A stretch of DNA of 64,000 bases, from contig CAUWAG010000006.1 of the NCBI GenBank assembly GCA_963556695.1, positions 682,001-746,000 on the forward strand. The letters run 5' to 3'. Shown piece by piece: positions 13,301 through 25,793 of this stretch; within the stretch, counting starts at the first letter, position 1, and the number at the start of each line of letters is the position of its first letter. A model generated the notes under the pieces. The model was not told the origin of the DNA, did not search any database, and worked only from the letters and a program-made list of their open reading frames with translations. Made by a program: the position numbers and the translations under genes. Source of the stretch: Anthostomella pinea. Lineage: Eukaryota; Ascomycota; Sordariomycetes; Xylariales; Xylariaceae.

Positions 13301-14024
13301 ATGGACTCCTTCAGCCGTGTTCACGACAAGAAACTTTGTATTGTGGCCATTGCGTCTCTTCTCAACCTCAACCCTGACCAGATACCCGCGAGCGTCTCTA
13401 CTGGCTGGCCACGACTTCTCCAGGGAATTACTTCTCTCTTTAAGACTCTGCCTAACGCCATGTTGAATCGCCAGGAAGCCCTTAAGGAGGACTACACGTT
13501 TGATTCTGGTAACTACGAATACGACGACGATGACGAATGGGGCGATGACGAGGCCAACTGGAATGCTGAGGATGCCCCAGAGGAGGAACCAACTGACGCC
13601 CGTGATGAGAGTACTGCCTATCTGGAGTTTCTCAACGAGGAAGCTCAGAAGTTCACTCAGATTGAGAACACGTTCAACAATGACGACTCTGATGACGAAC
13701 TTGGGGAGGATAGCGTCCTGCTCGAGTCTCCGCTGGACAAGATTGAGCCATATCAACTGTTCAGGGGTGTGCTTATGAGTAAGTTCATACGCCAGCATAG
13801 CCCGTCTGATTCTAACCGCTGACCTGCCACCACCAGAGATGCAACAAGAAAACCCCCAATACTACACCAGCCTCACCTCACATCTCTCTGCTGATGAGCA
13901 AGGGGTCGTTCAGTCTGCCATTCAGGTGGCTGAGCAGAATGCCCAAGCTGCCCAAGCCGCAAGTATGACGCTTGCGCAGAATCAGCAAGCCGCCATAGCA
14001 GCCCCCAATGGCAGTGATAGCTAG
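10398..14024 (+). CDS. nmd5/sxm1: Importin-beta karyopherin, Sxm1/Nmd5 (importin-7/8) type
   Basis: Seven exons, 10398-10487, 10604-10682, 10770-11236, 11299-11483, 11547-12736, 12783-13778 and 13837-14024, join in phase to 1064 aa, close to the usual ~1040 for this family. All introns are GT-AG. The N-terminus shows the importin-beta Ran-binding pattern (AELELKQAEGHAGF, then IYLKNR). The body is HEAT-repeat-like. Near residue ~900 there is the acidic insert typical of importin-7/8 (YDDDDEWGDDEANW). The expected role is Ran-dependent nuclear import of ribosomal and other proteins through the nuclear pore. The intron at 11484-11546 is 63 nt with no in-frame stop, so retention would add 21 residues; it still has a donor, CTAAC branch point and TAG acceptor, so I treat it as spliced. 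Confidence 0.94.
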
Positions 14025-15200
14025 AAGTCTGGTCCTGACTTGGAGTCAGGCCTGGGAGGCATTCCGCTACGGAAACCTAAGCGCCGTTAATAGAGGCCAG
14101 TGAGCAGGCTTTCACGCTGTGTTCAAGTCCTATAGAGTCGGAATCTTCGTTGCCGTAACCGAGATCATGGTGCTTGGGTATGATGGTGCTGGCGAAGCAG
14201 ATGCTTGGGTCCATGTCATAGGTAGGTAGATACTCTAGTTAGATGATGCTCATGGGGTTGGGAGCAGAACACCCCGACACATAGTCAGGGTCTTGCTCGG
14301 AAGACTGGGTAGTTGCTACGCACTCGAGTCTTCGGGCCGGCGCAGCTGGTGGCCATGAAAGGGGTTGGCCGTGACCACGGAAGAGCTTAGATCGTGCAAA
14401 CAAATATCCCCAAACAAATCGCAGTATTAAAAGAGCAAGTTAGTATGACTTACTATCGAGAGGCCAATTTGCTACCGGACGGTGACCGTGTCATGATGCC
14501 GAGACTGCCGTATATAGATAAGGAGCTACAGTCCACGCGTAGATCCACGCCTCTCACTCCCCCTTTCCTATTCGTCTCAGGCCACACACCAAAGCACACC
14601 ACATAAATTACACTCCCAGATGCACACACGGACGCAATGCCTATCAGCAGCACCGCCGGAACTACCACGTCTACGTCCCCGTCCGCGGCGCGGTGCCGCC
14701 TGTGCATGCATTACGCAGAACTGGTGCAGACTGAGGACCCTAAAGAACGACATCCAGACCACCAGGTAGATCACAGCAAGCAGGCAGGCAGGTAGGCAGG
14801 CAGGATGCGTGCCACGCCACCTCCACCTCACGCCCGCGCTCTCTGCTGCTAACTACCGTACCGGTGTAATGTAAGCAACTGGCTAGTTAGTTAGCTGCCT
14901 ACGTCTGGACTAGGTGCCTATTACGCACAAGCCGCCCGACCACATGGAGACGGGCGGCGGAGGTGGGTGGGTGAGCGGCAGGCGGCGTTGTTCATGAAGC
15001 CGTTGCGGGATGTCTGTCGAAGGCAGGCTGGCCACTGTGTTAGTGTTAGTTGGTGTGGGCAAGGGTTTGGAGAGGGATGGATGCTAGGACGGTCGGCCGG
15101 ATGGGTGGGGGGTGATTTTGTTATGTGCGAGCCTTTGATTCTTACTCAATCGCCCCCCGCCCCCCTATTCGTTTTATCACCTTCTTTCATATTTGTTATC
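14025..15200 (+). other. 3' flank of the importin gene, no supported gene
   Basis: GC-balanced DNA with no recognisable gene. It includes a short GCAGGCAGG-type microsatellite (about 14775-14803) and GT-rich text. It ends at an abrupt shift to AT-rich sequence near 15,200. Confidence 0.5.
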
Positions 15201-15737
15201 CGCACGTTTAAACTATTAGTACTTAAGCGTATATCGTATTAAATACCTTAATATCGAGTAGAATTAGCGTAATTTAAGCGAAATATTAAGGATTTAATTA
15301 GTAAGAGTTTCTCAGGGGTTTTTATTTTTATTTTTAATAGTATAAAGCCGTATCGATAAATTTAATACCGATTATATTTTATATTTAAAGCTCAATACAT
15401 CTTTTAAAATTACTTATAAAATAAAAAAGTTAAGCTATGAAGTATTTACACTTTAATTAAAACAACTTAAAAAACACTATTAGTATTAAAAGCTCTTTTT
15501 AAACCCTGGTTATAATTTATTACATATAAAAAAACGCAAGGCTTAAATTCAAAGATAAATTATTTCTTAAATAATTTTTACTTTAAATACATTCATAGTT
15601 TTTTAACGATTTAATACATATTTTATAACGATATTAAGTTTATTATGTTGCTAATAATTTTAATAAGTTTTTTTAAAGTTATAGCATTTTTTTAGTTGAA
15701 TAGTATTTAATCTATTCGAGTTTTATCGATTTGACTG

Positions 15738-15768
<31 letters not shown>

Positions 15769-16403
15769 TCATTGTTATTAAATATATTAAACTGATAATA
15801 CTACATATTTACTGTTTTATTATAGTATTTATCATTAATAAGATAAAGTTTTCGCCTACTTATAAAAAAAGTAAAGTTAACGCGACCTTATTTTTAAAGC
15901 CCGCTTTAAACCTTTTAGTATAGCTGAGTTAATATATCAATATAAAGAAAATAAAAATGGTTTATATATCAACTTATACTGTTTATCATTATAATTATTT
16001 TAATATTAAGATTCAATCTTTTCTTTATTAAGCTTACCAATGTTTATTAAAGAAAAACAAATTAAGTTATAGAATTAATTAGGCTTCAAACTAAGAAAAG
16101 CTAATAAATGAATAAGTATAAGAAGCAACCTTTTATACTTTAAACATAAAACAAATGAAAATTTAAAAAATAAATCGATTATATTATTAAAAAAAACTTT
16201 TTTTTTAATTATATTATATTTAATAACTACGTGTTATTTATTTGAAAAGTCATTAAAAAGGGATTTATATAATATAATTCTTAAAATAAGTGTTTAATTT
16301 TTCAATAAAGCTTTAACGTTATTATCAATACTTCAACTTAGAGATATATATAATTAATTACTTTAATATTTATAGCATGGTTATAATAGTTATATAATAT
16401 ATT

Positions 16404-16605
16404 TGTTGTATCCATGTGATTCCACAGTCAAACCATCTATACCGAACCCCCATGTATGATTAGATAAGAGATTAGATACCGGATTGTGAGGTCACTTAGC
16501 CAGACCAGCGAGTCCAGCTAGACCTCCCAATCCAACCATCAGCAACATCATTACCTTGACCCAATACTCGAGTATTGAAATTGATCGTTCAAGCCTGTTC
16601 TCACA
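16404..16605 (+). mobile_element. Solo LTR, ~203-bp family, copy A
   Basis: A 202-bp unit starting TGTTGTATCC and ending GTTCTCACA, flanked by a perfect 5-bp duplication ATATT (16399-16403 and 16606-16610). It shares blocks such as CTCGAGTATT and TTGATCGTTCAAGCCTGTT with five other copies in the window. TG...CA ends, short inverted termini and 5-bp target duplications are hallmarks of an LTR retrotransposon end; no internal region is attached. Confidence 0.85.
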
Positions 16606-17580
16606 ATATTACTATTTTAATTAGATTTTTAGTTAAAAGCTTTTATACGAGGCTTTTATAATTATACAGAAGCCTTATAATTTAATATATTACGTACGGT
16701 GTTATATATAAATGATTTTCCTAGTATCAAAATTTAAATATATAATAACTTTATATACACTTTTTACTTATTCAATAACCTTTTATTAAATACTACTACT
16801 TATAATACGTGCTTCTTATAATATTAACAAACGTGTAGCATAAAAACCAATAATTAATATAAAAGTTTAAATATAAGCTTTATGATAAGATAATATGTTA
16901 TATAAAATCCATGTAAAAAATGCTTATTTAGTTAATAATATATAAATGTAGTTATTTAATTTATTAGTTTTTGAATTCTAGAAAGTAATCAGTTGAATAC
17001 CAAATCAAAACTATAATATTTTATATTCTTGTAGTTATTTACCGGTAGTATAAGGTTTAATTTACGCGGTATTGACTCAAAGAACGATAACTATAAAAGT
17101 TATTATTTAAAATTCAATAAAGTGTTTTAATTAATGCCATAAGATTACACGAATATATAATTCATATTGATAATATTTTAAATATATGAAGTATGATGAT
17201 TTTTTCTTTTTTCATCGCTAATAAGTTGATATTTGTATAGCTTTTTGTTATTATTTAAAAAAAATGTCTTTTTAGCAATAATTACGATCTTTAAAGCCTT
17301 TTATTATTTTTATTTTTATTAACTTTAATTATCTAAATTCAACTATCAATATTATTTATTTAATATTTAACCTAGTTTTTAAAAGGTTTAATAATATTGT
17401 CGTACGGTATATTATTATAAAGATAAAAGAATTAATAGTACATGTTATAAACACGCTAATTGACTAAATGAATTTATGAAGTAGATATATAAGTATAAAT
17501 ATTTTAAATGTATGTTACATTTAACATTATTTCTCTAATATTTGATGTAAGAAACAAGAAGTTTATTATAATATATCTTT

Positions 17581-17784
17581 TGTTAGATCCATGCAATTCC
17601 AGACTGCAAACCATCTATACCAGGACCCACATGTATGATTAGATAAGATAATATAGTGGATTGAGAGGGCACTTGGCCAGACCTTCGAGTCCAGCTAGAT
17701 TTCTCTCAATCCAACTATCAGCAACATCATGACCTTGACCCCATACTCGAGTATTATGATTGATCGTTCAAGCCTGTTCCAACA
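17581..17784 (+). mobile_element. Solo LTR, ~203-bp family, copy B
   Basis: A 204-bp unit from TGTTAGATCC to GTTCCAACA with a perfect 5-bp target-site duplication TCTTT (17576-17580 and 17785-17789). It is most similar to copy E at 32294-32497, sharing the TTGAGAGGGCACTTGGCCAG variant. No coding sequence. Confidence 0.87.
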
Positions 17785-18442
17785 TCTTTAAACTTCTAAA
17801 TTTTTTTTTTCTAAATCGCATGTATTTTTCGTAGAACATATCCTTTGATTTGAACGATTTTCCGTTTATTTTATTCAAGCCCGTTAAATTCTACACGTTA
17901 AATTTTGATTTAATATACGAATTAATAATATAGTCCCACGACGAGAATATATAAATCTCTTTTTATTTAAACCTTAAATATAGTTATATAAAGGTTTTCA
18001 TATTTATTAATTATGATAACGATCAGTTCAATAATAGAAATATTAATATATTATTCAATAAAAAAATAACCTTATAAATAATTAGGAACTATTATATTTG
18101 TTAGTCTCAAAGTCGAAATAAATATACATTTAAATAGCTAGTAACTTAAATAACTGTTTAATAAGGTAATGTAAGGAGTTTTAATTTATTTTATCTAATA
18201 ATTCTTTGATATTAGTTTTATATAATTTTAATTAGTTTGAATCACATTTATATATAACTAGTACTAATAGCGGGGTATACCTTTATACACCGCTTATTAT
18301 TATCTTTATTAATTTCAAAACTCAGCTATATTCCACACGATTATTTTATTAAGAAGTTTTAATAATATATGAAGGTAAATAACATAAAGTATAAAACGTA
18401 TAAGTGAAATAATAAAAGAAAAAGAAAATTAATGTACGTATA

Positions 18443-20301
18443 ACGTATATAACAAGCGAGTGGCAATTACAAGCGAACGGCAACTTTTCACCAGCCACCT
18501 AACCTTTCAATCAAGGCTCCTAATTGATCAACCAACAATAATGACATTGTGTTATAGTGAATCAGACTTACAGCTTGCTGTCCAAACTAAGCGACGCGAC
18601 TCTCATATTACCATTAGCAAGCTTTTTAAGACTTTCTATGTCCTATATAATACCTTGAAGGCTAGAATTGCCGGCCGATTATCACGACGCGATAGCATAC
18701 CCAATACTTTGAAAATTACGGTTTCCAAAGAGAATGCCATTCTTTCCTTCATTCTTGACCTGGATACTTGAGCATTTCTACACCGGCACAGTTATGTTGA
18801 AAATATAGCGAATCAATTATTGGCAGCGCATGGGGATGGACGCGTTGGAAAGAACTAAACGCGGAATTTCATTAAACGCACACCAGGCCTCCGGACGCGT
18901 TTTTATTGGAGGATGGACTACCAGAGGGTCTTGAATAAAGATCCAGACGTGTATCACGCGTGGTTTTGCCAAGTTGCAGCGGCAATTACAAAACATGGTA
19001 TCCAAGACGCGGATATCTATAACTTCAACAAGACTGGGTTTATGATGGGTATTATTGGGTCCGGCATGGTCATTATAAGTGCCAAAAGACGTGGTAGGCC
19101 TAGACAAGCTCAGCAAGACAACAGGGAATGGTCTACAGCAATTTCTGCTGTCAATGCTAATGGTTAAGTGGTCCCGCCGTTCATCATTCTACAGGGCAAA
19201 ACCTACCTCGCGTCATAGTATTGCGACACAACATTACCACGCGATTGGAAGGTGGCTGTGTCCAATAACGATTGGACTACGAACGAGATTTGGTTGGAAT
19301 GGATTTGGCATTTTGACAAGTATACCAGACCGCGTATGACTGCCAGTAAATACCTCCTTATCCTAGATGGCCACGAAAGCCACCATTCCCAGATCTTTGA
19401 GAATTATTGTTAGAACAACAGCATTATTACCCTTTGTATGCCTGTCCACTTGTCACACAGGCTCTAGCCTTTAGATGTCAGTTGTTTTAGCCTGCTCAAA
19501 CGAGCGTACGGTCGCATGATTGAGGATCTCATCCGGCGTCATATAACACACGTTTTGAAAGAGGACTTCCTTGCAGCGTTTTGCAAAGCACACAACGCTG
19601 TTATGACATCAGGAGATATTCGAGCAGGTTTCAATGCCACTGGGCTTGTTCCTTTCGACCCAGAAAGTGTCATTTTGAAGCTGGATGCTGTCGCTGTCGT
19701 ATAAACACCGTCGCCAGACCCCAATCTGCCACCCACTACTTGGACTTCAAAGACACATACCACCATCAACGAAGCGGTAAACCAGTCGGTTATATCCGAT
19801 ATCGAGTCAGAAACCACCAGGGAAGCTCACCTACATCAATAATTGATACGTTGAGCTTATTTTCAAAGGTTATATACGGTCTTATGCACAAGGTTGCTTT
19901 GGTTGATTCCTGGGTCCGCGAGCTAGAGGAGGCCAATCACCTATTAAGTAAACGTCAGAGGACAAAAAACAAATATCTAGTAAAAAGAGGAATACTTTCT
20001 GTTAAAGATACAGTAGATCTCCAGGCTATAAAGAATAATAATGAGCTGGCAAGACAAGAAATGGGTGAAGGTAGTCATTGTCTGATGAGGGCGGCAGGGC
20101 GTGAGCGACGTTGTGGAGTTTGCGGCAACACTAGCCATAATGCGCGAACTTGTACAATAGAGATAGAAACGTCTGAAGAAAAAGAATCCAATTGATTAGA
20201 TAGAATTAAATGCGTTGTGGTCGAGTTATTTGACATGTTGTTTAGAAGGTTGGGGAAAAGTTGCTGTTCGCTTATAATTGTCGCTCGCTTGTCATCTATA
20301 T
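18443..20301 (+). mobile_element. Fot1/pogo-type Tc1-mariner transposon, copy 1 (RIP-mutated)
   Basis: A 1859-bp element bounded by TA dinucleotides (18441-18442 and 20302-20303), the target duplication of Tc1/mariner transposons. The terminal inverted repeats match over ~50 bp with transition differences; the shared core is ACAAGCGAG followed by a second ACAAGCGA unit about 16 bp inward. It encodes one pogo-type transposase on the plus strand, now interrupted by stops. A copy about 99% identical lies inverted at 62544-64000, and a diverged relative at 23497-25793. Confidence 0.88.
18541..20195 (+). pseudogene. Fot1/pogo DDE transposase with C-terminal zinc knuckle, inactivated
   Basis: Pieces run from an ATG at 18541 through a helix-turn-helix region, a CENP-B-like DNA-binding region (about 18720-18960) and the DDE catalytic domain, to a C-terminal CCHC knuckle (CGVCGNTSHNARTC; about 20114-20155). 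At least five in-frame stops, most explicable as C-to-T changes, and a frame break near 19700 destroy it. The first catalytic aspartate of the family motif YNFD-TGF reads as Asn (YNFNKTGF; GAC to AAC). The second (LILDGHESHHS) and third (PLDVSCF) aspartates remain. This is the expected outcome of RIP on an autonomous cut-and-paste transposase. Confidence 0.85.
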
Positions 20302-21070
20302 TATGTAATTAAAAGATTTAAATATATTATTATGATTAAGAAATTCTTTTTATAATGTTTTTTAAACATAAGTATAAAATAATAATTATTTAATATATAT
20401 GGAAAAGATCGGTTCAGTGGTTCAGGTCATCATGTTGCTTACATTCTTGGTGCAGATCTATCCTTGGGTCTTGGGACCTGTTCAGGTACTAAATACACAT
20501 ACCAACTTCAAAGCAATGCCCAGCCTTTGATCCGGAGGGTAAAGATCCCTTATCCCAGATACACTAAAGCTCAAAGCCCGCTTCTAGGCTGTTCCTTCCT
20601 TTCAGTGCTGCTGTCAGCCTTGTCAGCCTTGTCACCCCTGGAAGCGTGCTACAGCACACCTGTGAGCCACCCGACTGCTTACAATATATATATATAAAAT
20701 GTTTTAAATTGATTCTTTAAATGTCTATAAAAACAACCCTTTTATTTTTATAAAAGTAAATATAATAATATACATTTTTATTATTTTTAGTACAAAAATG
20801 CGTTTTTTAATATAAAGATTTATAAGATTATTTATTTTAATTAATTAATTATTTTAATCAAGCATTAATAATAATAAACAAAAGATTAATAAATTAATAT
20901 ATTCTTATTATTATAAATGATATATGTATATATTATTTTAAAAATACTAAACAAATTCAGATTAAAAAAATTATGTTACTATTTATTTCTTGATTTAATA
21001 AAAAATAAAAATAAAAAATCTATGGTTCATACTTATAAAATAATAGAATTATATGATAAAAGTTATAAAG
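18845..21070. repeat. Left arm of a large inverted duplication
   Basis: This segment matches the reverse complement of 61775-64000 at about 99% identity. Coordinates sum to 82845 across most of the arm, with a single 1-bp indel around 20490. It contains the transposon from its interior to its 3' end, a 284-bp LTR-like unit and about 400 bp of AT-rich flank. Homology stops in the TTTA microsatellite on the right. The other end is not visible because the second arm runs off the window. Confidence 0.9.
20400..20683 (-). mobile_element. Putative solo LTR (TGTAAGCAG family), left copy
   Basis: A 284-bp GC-balanced island in AT-rich DNA. Read on the minus strand it begins TGTAAGCAGTCGGG and ends TCTTTTCCA. 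ATATA/TATAT flanks both sides as a possible 5-bp duplication, although the flank is itself an AT repeat, so that evidence is weak. It lies within the inverted duplication and has its partner at 62163-62445. Confidence 0.5.
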
Positions 21071-21282
<212 letters not shown>

Positions 21283-23496
21283 ATTTATAATCATATTATT
21301 TAAATCATATTACAGAAATAAAATTCTAATTATAACAATTCAGGATTTTGTTTCATTTTAGTATTGGAAATACATAAACCATTGCCTTAAGATTTTTAAA
21401 ACATTTATCCTATAAAATTTTAATTTCTTTATTATTACTTTTATATATTATTAAAAACTCATTATTATTAGTTAAAGAATCAACAATTTTATTATATTGA
21501 AAATATATCTAAGATATTTAATTTAAACCTCTTTTAAATCAATTTTTATTGATAAATAAATCTTTATAAATATAATTACAATCTATATCTATAATAACAT
21601 TATTTATAATGAATTTCTATCTTATAGTTTTTATTATTAATTTCTTCTTAATATTTGTAAAGATAACTCCGAAATTAAATATTGTATTTTAAATATGGTC
21701 ACATAAATTAATTATTTTATATAAATATATATTATGTTGGATCGATGTGATTCCACAGTCAAGCCATCCGTACAGAACCCACATGCATGATTAGATAAGA
21801 GAATAGATACCGGATTGTGAGGTCACTTAGCCAGACCTGCAGGTCGAGCTAGACTTCTCAATCCAACCATCAGCAATATCATGACCTTGTCCCAATACTC
21901 GAGTATTATGATTGATCGTTCAAGCCTGTTCCAACATATGATGAAATTTCTATATATTAAAAAATTGGATCTAAAAGTCTGGTTTTATATTATCAAGTTT
22001 ATTTACAATAATATGAAAGATCTATTTTTAAAATAAGGTTTTAAATCTTTTATTATATAATTTTTGGATTTTGATTCTGTCTAAGAAACTAAAACCATTT
22101 AAAATAAAAAAGAATTTTATAAATAATCTTTTATAATATATTATAAGGATTAATATGCTATATTATTCGAAGTTTAGTTTTTTAACTTTTTAATTTCAAT
22201 GTTTAAATTTAAAAAATTTAGGATTCATTCAAATAATTCATAAAATAAATTAAAAGAACCGAAGTGTATAATATTTCAATAAATAAAATACTCTTTTTTA
22301 TTCCATATTTCTTATTACAGTTTATATTTAGACTAATAAATTAATAATAATACCATCATTCCTAAAGAACTTTTTCAATTAAATATAATATATCAAATCT
22401 TTTTTTCTTAATAAAACATTGTATTTCTATATTAAGATTAATTATATTATCCAAAAAAAACATATATTATTTTATATTATATTTAGTTCCTATAAAATAT
22501 CTATATATAATATTTTTAATACATTGATAATCAATATATGAAACCTCATATATGGTTTTTAAAAAAACAATTTTTTTATATCATATAATAATCAGAAAAT
22601 ATTTATTTATTAAATATAATACAAATTAAATGAAACGTGTTTTATGGTAAATGTTTTTGTATTTTTGATTTTACTATAAAATTAAAGAATACTAAGTTTC
22701 ATTTCTATTTATACGTTTAAAAGTTTTCTTTTCTTCAATAGTAATATATATTTGTTAAAAAGGTAATTCATGGTATCTTTTAAAGAATATTCTTTTAATT
22801 AGATTTTCAATAAACAGTAAATAAATCATAATTTCATTGGAAGGGTTTTTGTAGGGAATAAAGCACAAACTCTTTTAATAACTTGAATATACATATAATA
22901 CATTAATTTATAAAATCATCTTTTCTAAAATATTATTTAAAGATTCATCAATGAAATTTCTTTTTAATAAACTTCTAATTAAAATAAAATATAAAGCTAA
23001 ATTAATATTAATATTGAATATTAAGTTTCCTCTTTAAAATACTGAAATGGATATGAAACTCAATTATGTATAAAAATATTTACTTTCACAAGTTGAATAA
23101 AAACCAATACAAATATTATAAATAGTTAACATATATAATCATATTTTAATATTAAAGAAATGAATTATATTTTTTAAAGATATATTAGTTAATTATTAAT
23201 ACACAGTGGTAATATTTATATAACATATTAAATTTATTTTAATTATAACAAGCCTGATTTTATCAATACAATAATAATATAGAAAGAAATTGAAAAAATT
23301 CTAGTTTTTGAAAAGATTACATTACTAATTATAAAAGTAAATTTTATTTATAATAAAAAGTACATATCATTAGTGATATATTATAAAGTTTCCAAATTTA
23401 GTTTTATCAACTTATTTGAATTTAAATCTATGACAATTTAATCACTTTGATATTAAATTCTTGAATATTATTATTATTATTATAAATTTTTGTATA
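21283..23496. repeat. AT-rich RIP-like block
   Basis: TpA-rich DNA without coding potential, interrupted only by solo LTR copy C at 21735-21936. I see no recognisable element ends beyond that copy. Confidence 0.7.
21735..21936 (+). mobile_element. Solo LTR, ~203-bp family, copy C
   Basis: A 202-bp unit from TGTTGGATCG to GTTCCAACA. The flanks are TATTA on the left and TATGA on the right (4 of 5 match). It belongs with copies A and F by its ACAGTCAA and GGTCACTTAGCCAG variants. Confidence 0.82.
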
Positions 23497-23585
23497 ACGT
23501 AGCTGACAAGCGAGTTGGCACTTGTCATGAACTCTCTTACTGCTATATAAAATAACTTCACCACAACGCATTCAATTCAATTCAA

Positions 23586-25458
23586 TCAATCAGATTCCTC
23601 TTCTTCAAAGATTTCTATCTCTATTATACAAGTTCGCGCATTATGGCTAGTGTTGCCGCAAACGTTACACCGTCGCTCACGCGCTGCTGTTCTCCTTAGA
23701 TGACGACCATCTTTACACATTTCCTGTCTTACCAGCTCAATACCATTCTTTGTAGCCTGAAGATCTATTACATTTTTAACAGAAAATATTCCTTTTTTTA
23801 TAAGAATTTTTTTTTTTTTTTTAGTATTTATTTAGTAAATGATTGGCCTCCTTTAGCTCGCGGATCCAGGAATTAACCAAAGTGATCTTATGTATAAGAC
23901 CATATATAGCCTTTGAAAACGAGCTCAATACATACATTATTAATATAGGTGAGCTTTCCTGGTGGTTTCTGACTCAATTTTAGATATAAATTAATTCATT
24001 TATTGCTTTATTAATAGTAATAGGTATTTTTAAAGTCCAAATAGTGTCATGGCGAGCGTACTGAGGAGCTGGGACATGGCCAGTAGCAAGCAGCTATTAC
24101 TCTATTGACAAGAATATCAAGGCTAGAGAGAAAAGGAAGAGAGAGAGAGAGATAGGTACAGTGGGAGGTTGCCCCTTTAAGGGGATCCTCTGGTCAGATC
24201 CTTCCCCTATTGGGAAGTATCCGCTTGTCATGTAGGAAGGTCTGTACAGGCCGTCACAAGTAGTGACTGGTAGATTGGGGTCTTGTGATGGTGTTTGTAC
24301 GACAGCGACAGCATCCAGCTTTGAAATGACACTTTCTGGGTCAAAAGGAACAAAGGCAGTGGCATTGAAACCTGCTCAGATGTTTCCTGGTGTCATTGCA
24401 GCATTGTGTGCTCCACAAAACGCTGTAAGAAAGTCCTCTTTTGAAATATGGGTTATATGACGCTGGATAAGATCCTTAATTAGGAGACCATAAGTTCGTT
24501 TATATGGGCTGAAACAACTGATATCTAAAGGCTAGAGCCTATGTGACGAGTGGGCAGGCATATAAAGAGTAATGTTGCCATTATTCTGGCAATAATTCTC
24601 AAAGACCTAGGAATGATGGTTTTTGTGACCATCTAGGATGAGGAGGAGTTTACCAGCAGTCATATGCGATTTGATATACTTGTCGAAATGCTGAATCCAT
24701 ATCAAACTGATCTTATTTGTAGTTCATCTGTTGTCAGATACGGCCACCTTCTAATTGCTTGGTAATGTCGTATCGTAATACCATGATGCAAGGTGGGTTT
24801 TGCGCTATAGAATGATGAATGGCGGGACCACCAAACCATCAGCATTGATAGCAGAGATTGCTGTAAACCATTCTCCGTTGCCTTGCTGAGCTTGTCTAGG
24901 CCTGCCACTTCTTTTGGTGCTTATGACGACCATGCCAGACCTAATAATGCCCATAATAAACGCAGTCTTATCAAAGTTATAGATATCCGCGTCTTAGATA
25001 CCATGATTTGCGATTGCTACTGCAACTTGGCAAAATCACGCGCAATACGTGTCTAAATCTTCGTTAAAGACCCTCTGGTGGTCCATCCTTTGATAAAAAC
25101 GCGTCCGGAAGCTTGGTGTGCGTTTAATAAACTTGCGCGTCTTGTTCTTTCTGCTGTATCTAGCCCTTCGCGCTGCCAACAATTGATTTGCCATAGTTTT
25201 AACATAACTGTGCTGAGGTGGAAATGCTTGCGCATCCAGGTCAAGAATGAAGGAAAGAATAGCATTCTTTTTAGAAACCGTAAGTTTCAAAGTATTAGAC
25301 ATGCTATTGCATCGTGATGGTATTCCTTTGATTCTATTACTCATAGTGGAACGAGGGATATTAAAAAATTTCACAAGCTGAAATATAGAAATATGAGGGT
25401 CACTTCATTTAGCTTGAACAGATAGCTGTAAGTTTGATTCATTGTAATGCGGTGCCAT
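23586..25458 (-). pseudogene. Pogo-type transposase, copy 2, inactivated
   Basis: The minus-strand frame starts at an ATG at 25458 (MAPHYNESNLQLSVQAK), aligns along the copy 1 transposase, and ends after the CCHC knuckle (CNVCGNTSHNARTC) at a TGA at 23588-23586. The first catalytic Asp is still present (YNFDKTAF), unlike copy 1. Multiple TAG/TAA/TGA stops, many at former Gln or Trp codons, interrupt it. A 214-bp insertion at 24045-24258 breaks the part after the DDE domain. It cannot make transposase. Confidence 0.82.
24045..24258 (+). mobile_element. Small LTR-like insertion nested in transposon copy 2
   Basis: A 214-bp GC-balanced insert with ends TGTCATGG...CCGTCACA. The flanks are AATAG (24040-24044) and AGTAG (24259-24263), a 5-bp target duplication with one G-to-A difference. 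The uninterrupted sequence is present in transposon copies 1 and 3, so the insertion is certain. It includes a GA-rich tract. The ends resemble those of the 243-bp unit at 29809-30051 (TGTCACGG...CCGTGACA). Confidence 0.8.
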
Positions 25459-25467
25459 TATTATTAG

Positions 25468-25699
25468 TGTTAGAATTTGTATACGGAAATATTGGTTCCT
25501 TTGTTCGTGGTTCTGTATCTACTTTGGTACGGACGAATTCACACCTAAATACAGGTGTAACGCGCGGGCCTGCTGTAGCGCTAGAGCTGTGGGGCAACGT
25601 CGCTAGTCGACCGTTCCTAGGGCGCTCGTACCACACCAATCCACCTTGTCCGTGCGCAGACCACCTGCAGCCACACCACCTGCACCACTCCATCCAACA
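25468..25699 (-). mobile_element. Solo-LTR-like insertion upstream of the copy 2 transposase ATG
   Basis: A 232-bp insert whose ends are TGTTAGAATT and CATCCAACA on the plus strand. ATTAG (25463-25467) and GTTAG (25700-25704) flank it, a 5-bp duplication with one transition. Copy 1 lacks it: its ATG is 98 bp from the element end, against 335 bp here. It retains GC-rich text such as CGCGCGGGCC inside a RIP-mutated host element. Confidence 0.75.
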
Positions 25700-25793
25700 G
25701 TTAGTGAAGATATAATAGTTTGAATTGTATTGGTTGGAAAGTTCATGACGAGTGCCAACTCGCTTGTAATGCCAACTCGCTTGTCAGCTACGT

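Larger units (their letters stand above)
15200..18442. repeat. AT-rich RIP-like block
   Basis: Extremely AT-rich, TpA-dense sequence with no open reading frames of note on either strand. It is consistent with old repeats saturated by C-to-T and G-to-A mutation. A (TAA)n tract lies at about 15741-15768. Two compact solo LTRs of normal base composition interrupt it (listed separately). Confidence 0.75.
23497..25793 (-). mobile_element. Fot1/pogo-type transposon, copy 2, with two nested LTR insertions
   Basis: A 2297-bp element between TA dinucleotides (23495-23496, 25794-25795) with inverted termini ACGTAGCTGACAAGCGAG at both ends. The transposase reads on the minus strand. Removing two insertions flanked by 5-bp duplications (24045-24258, 25468-25699) leaves about 1.84 kb, matching copy 1. 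Nucleotide divergence from copy 1 is clear, so this is an older or separate lineage of the same family. Confidence 0.87.

Noticed and set aside
11647..13798. Minus-strand frames of 200-290 codons across the importin gene
   Set aside because: They lie antisense to well-supported exons and show no domain.
24263..24460. Plus-strand frame resembling one at 63028-63306
   Set aside because: It is the antisense shadow of the pogo-type transposase, shared because the transposons are related.
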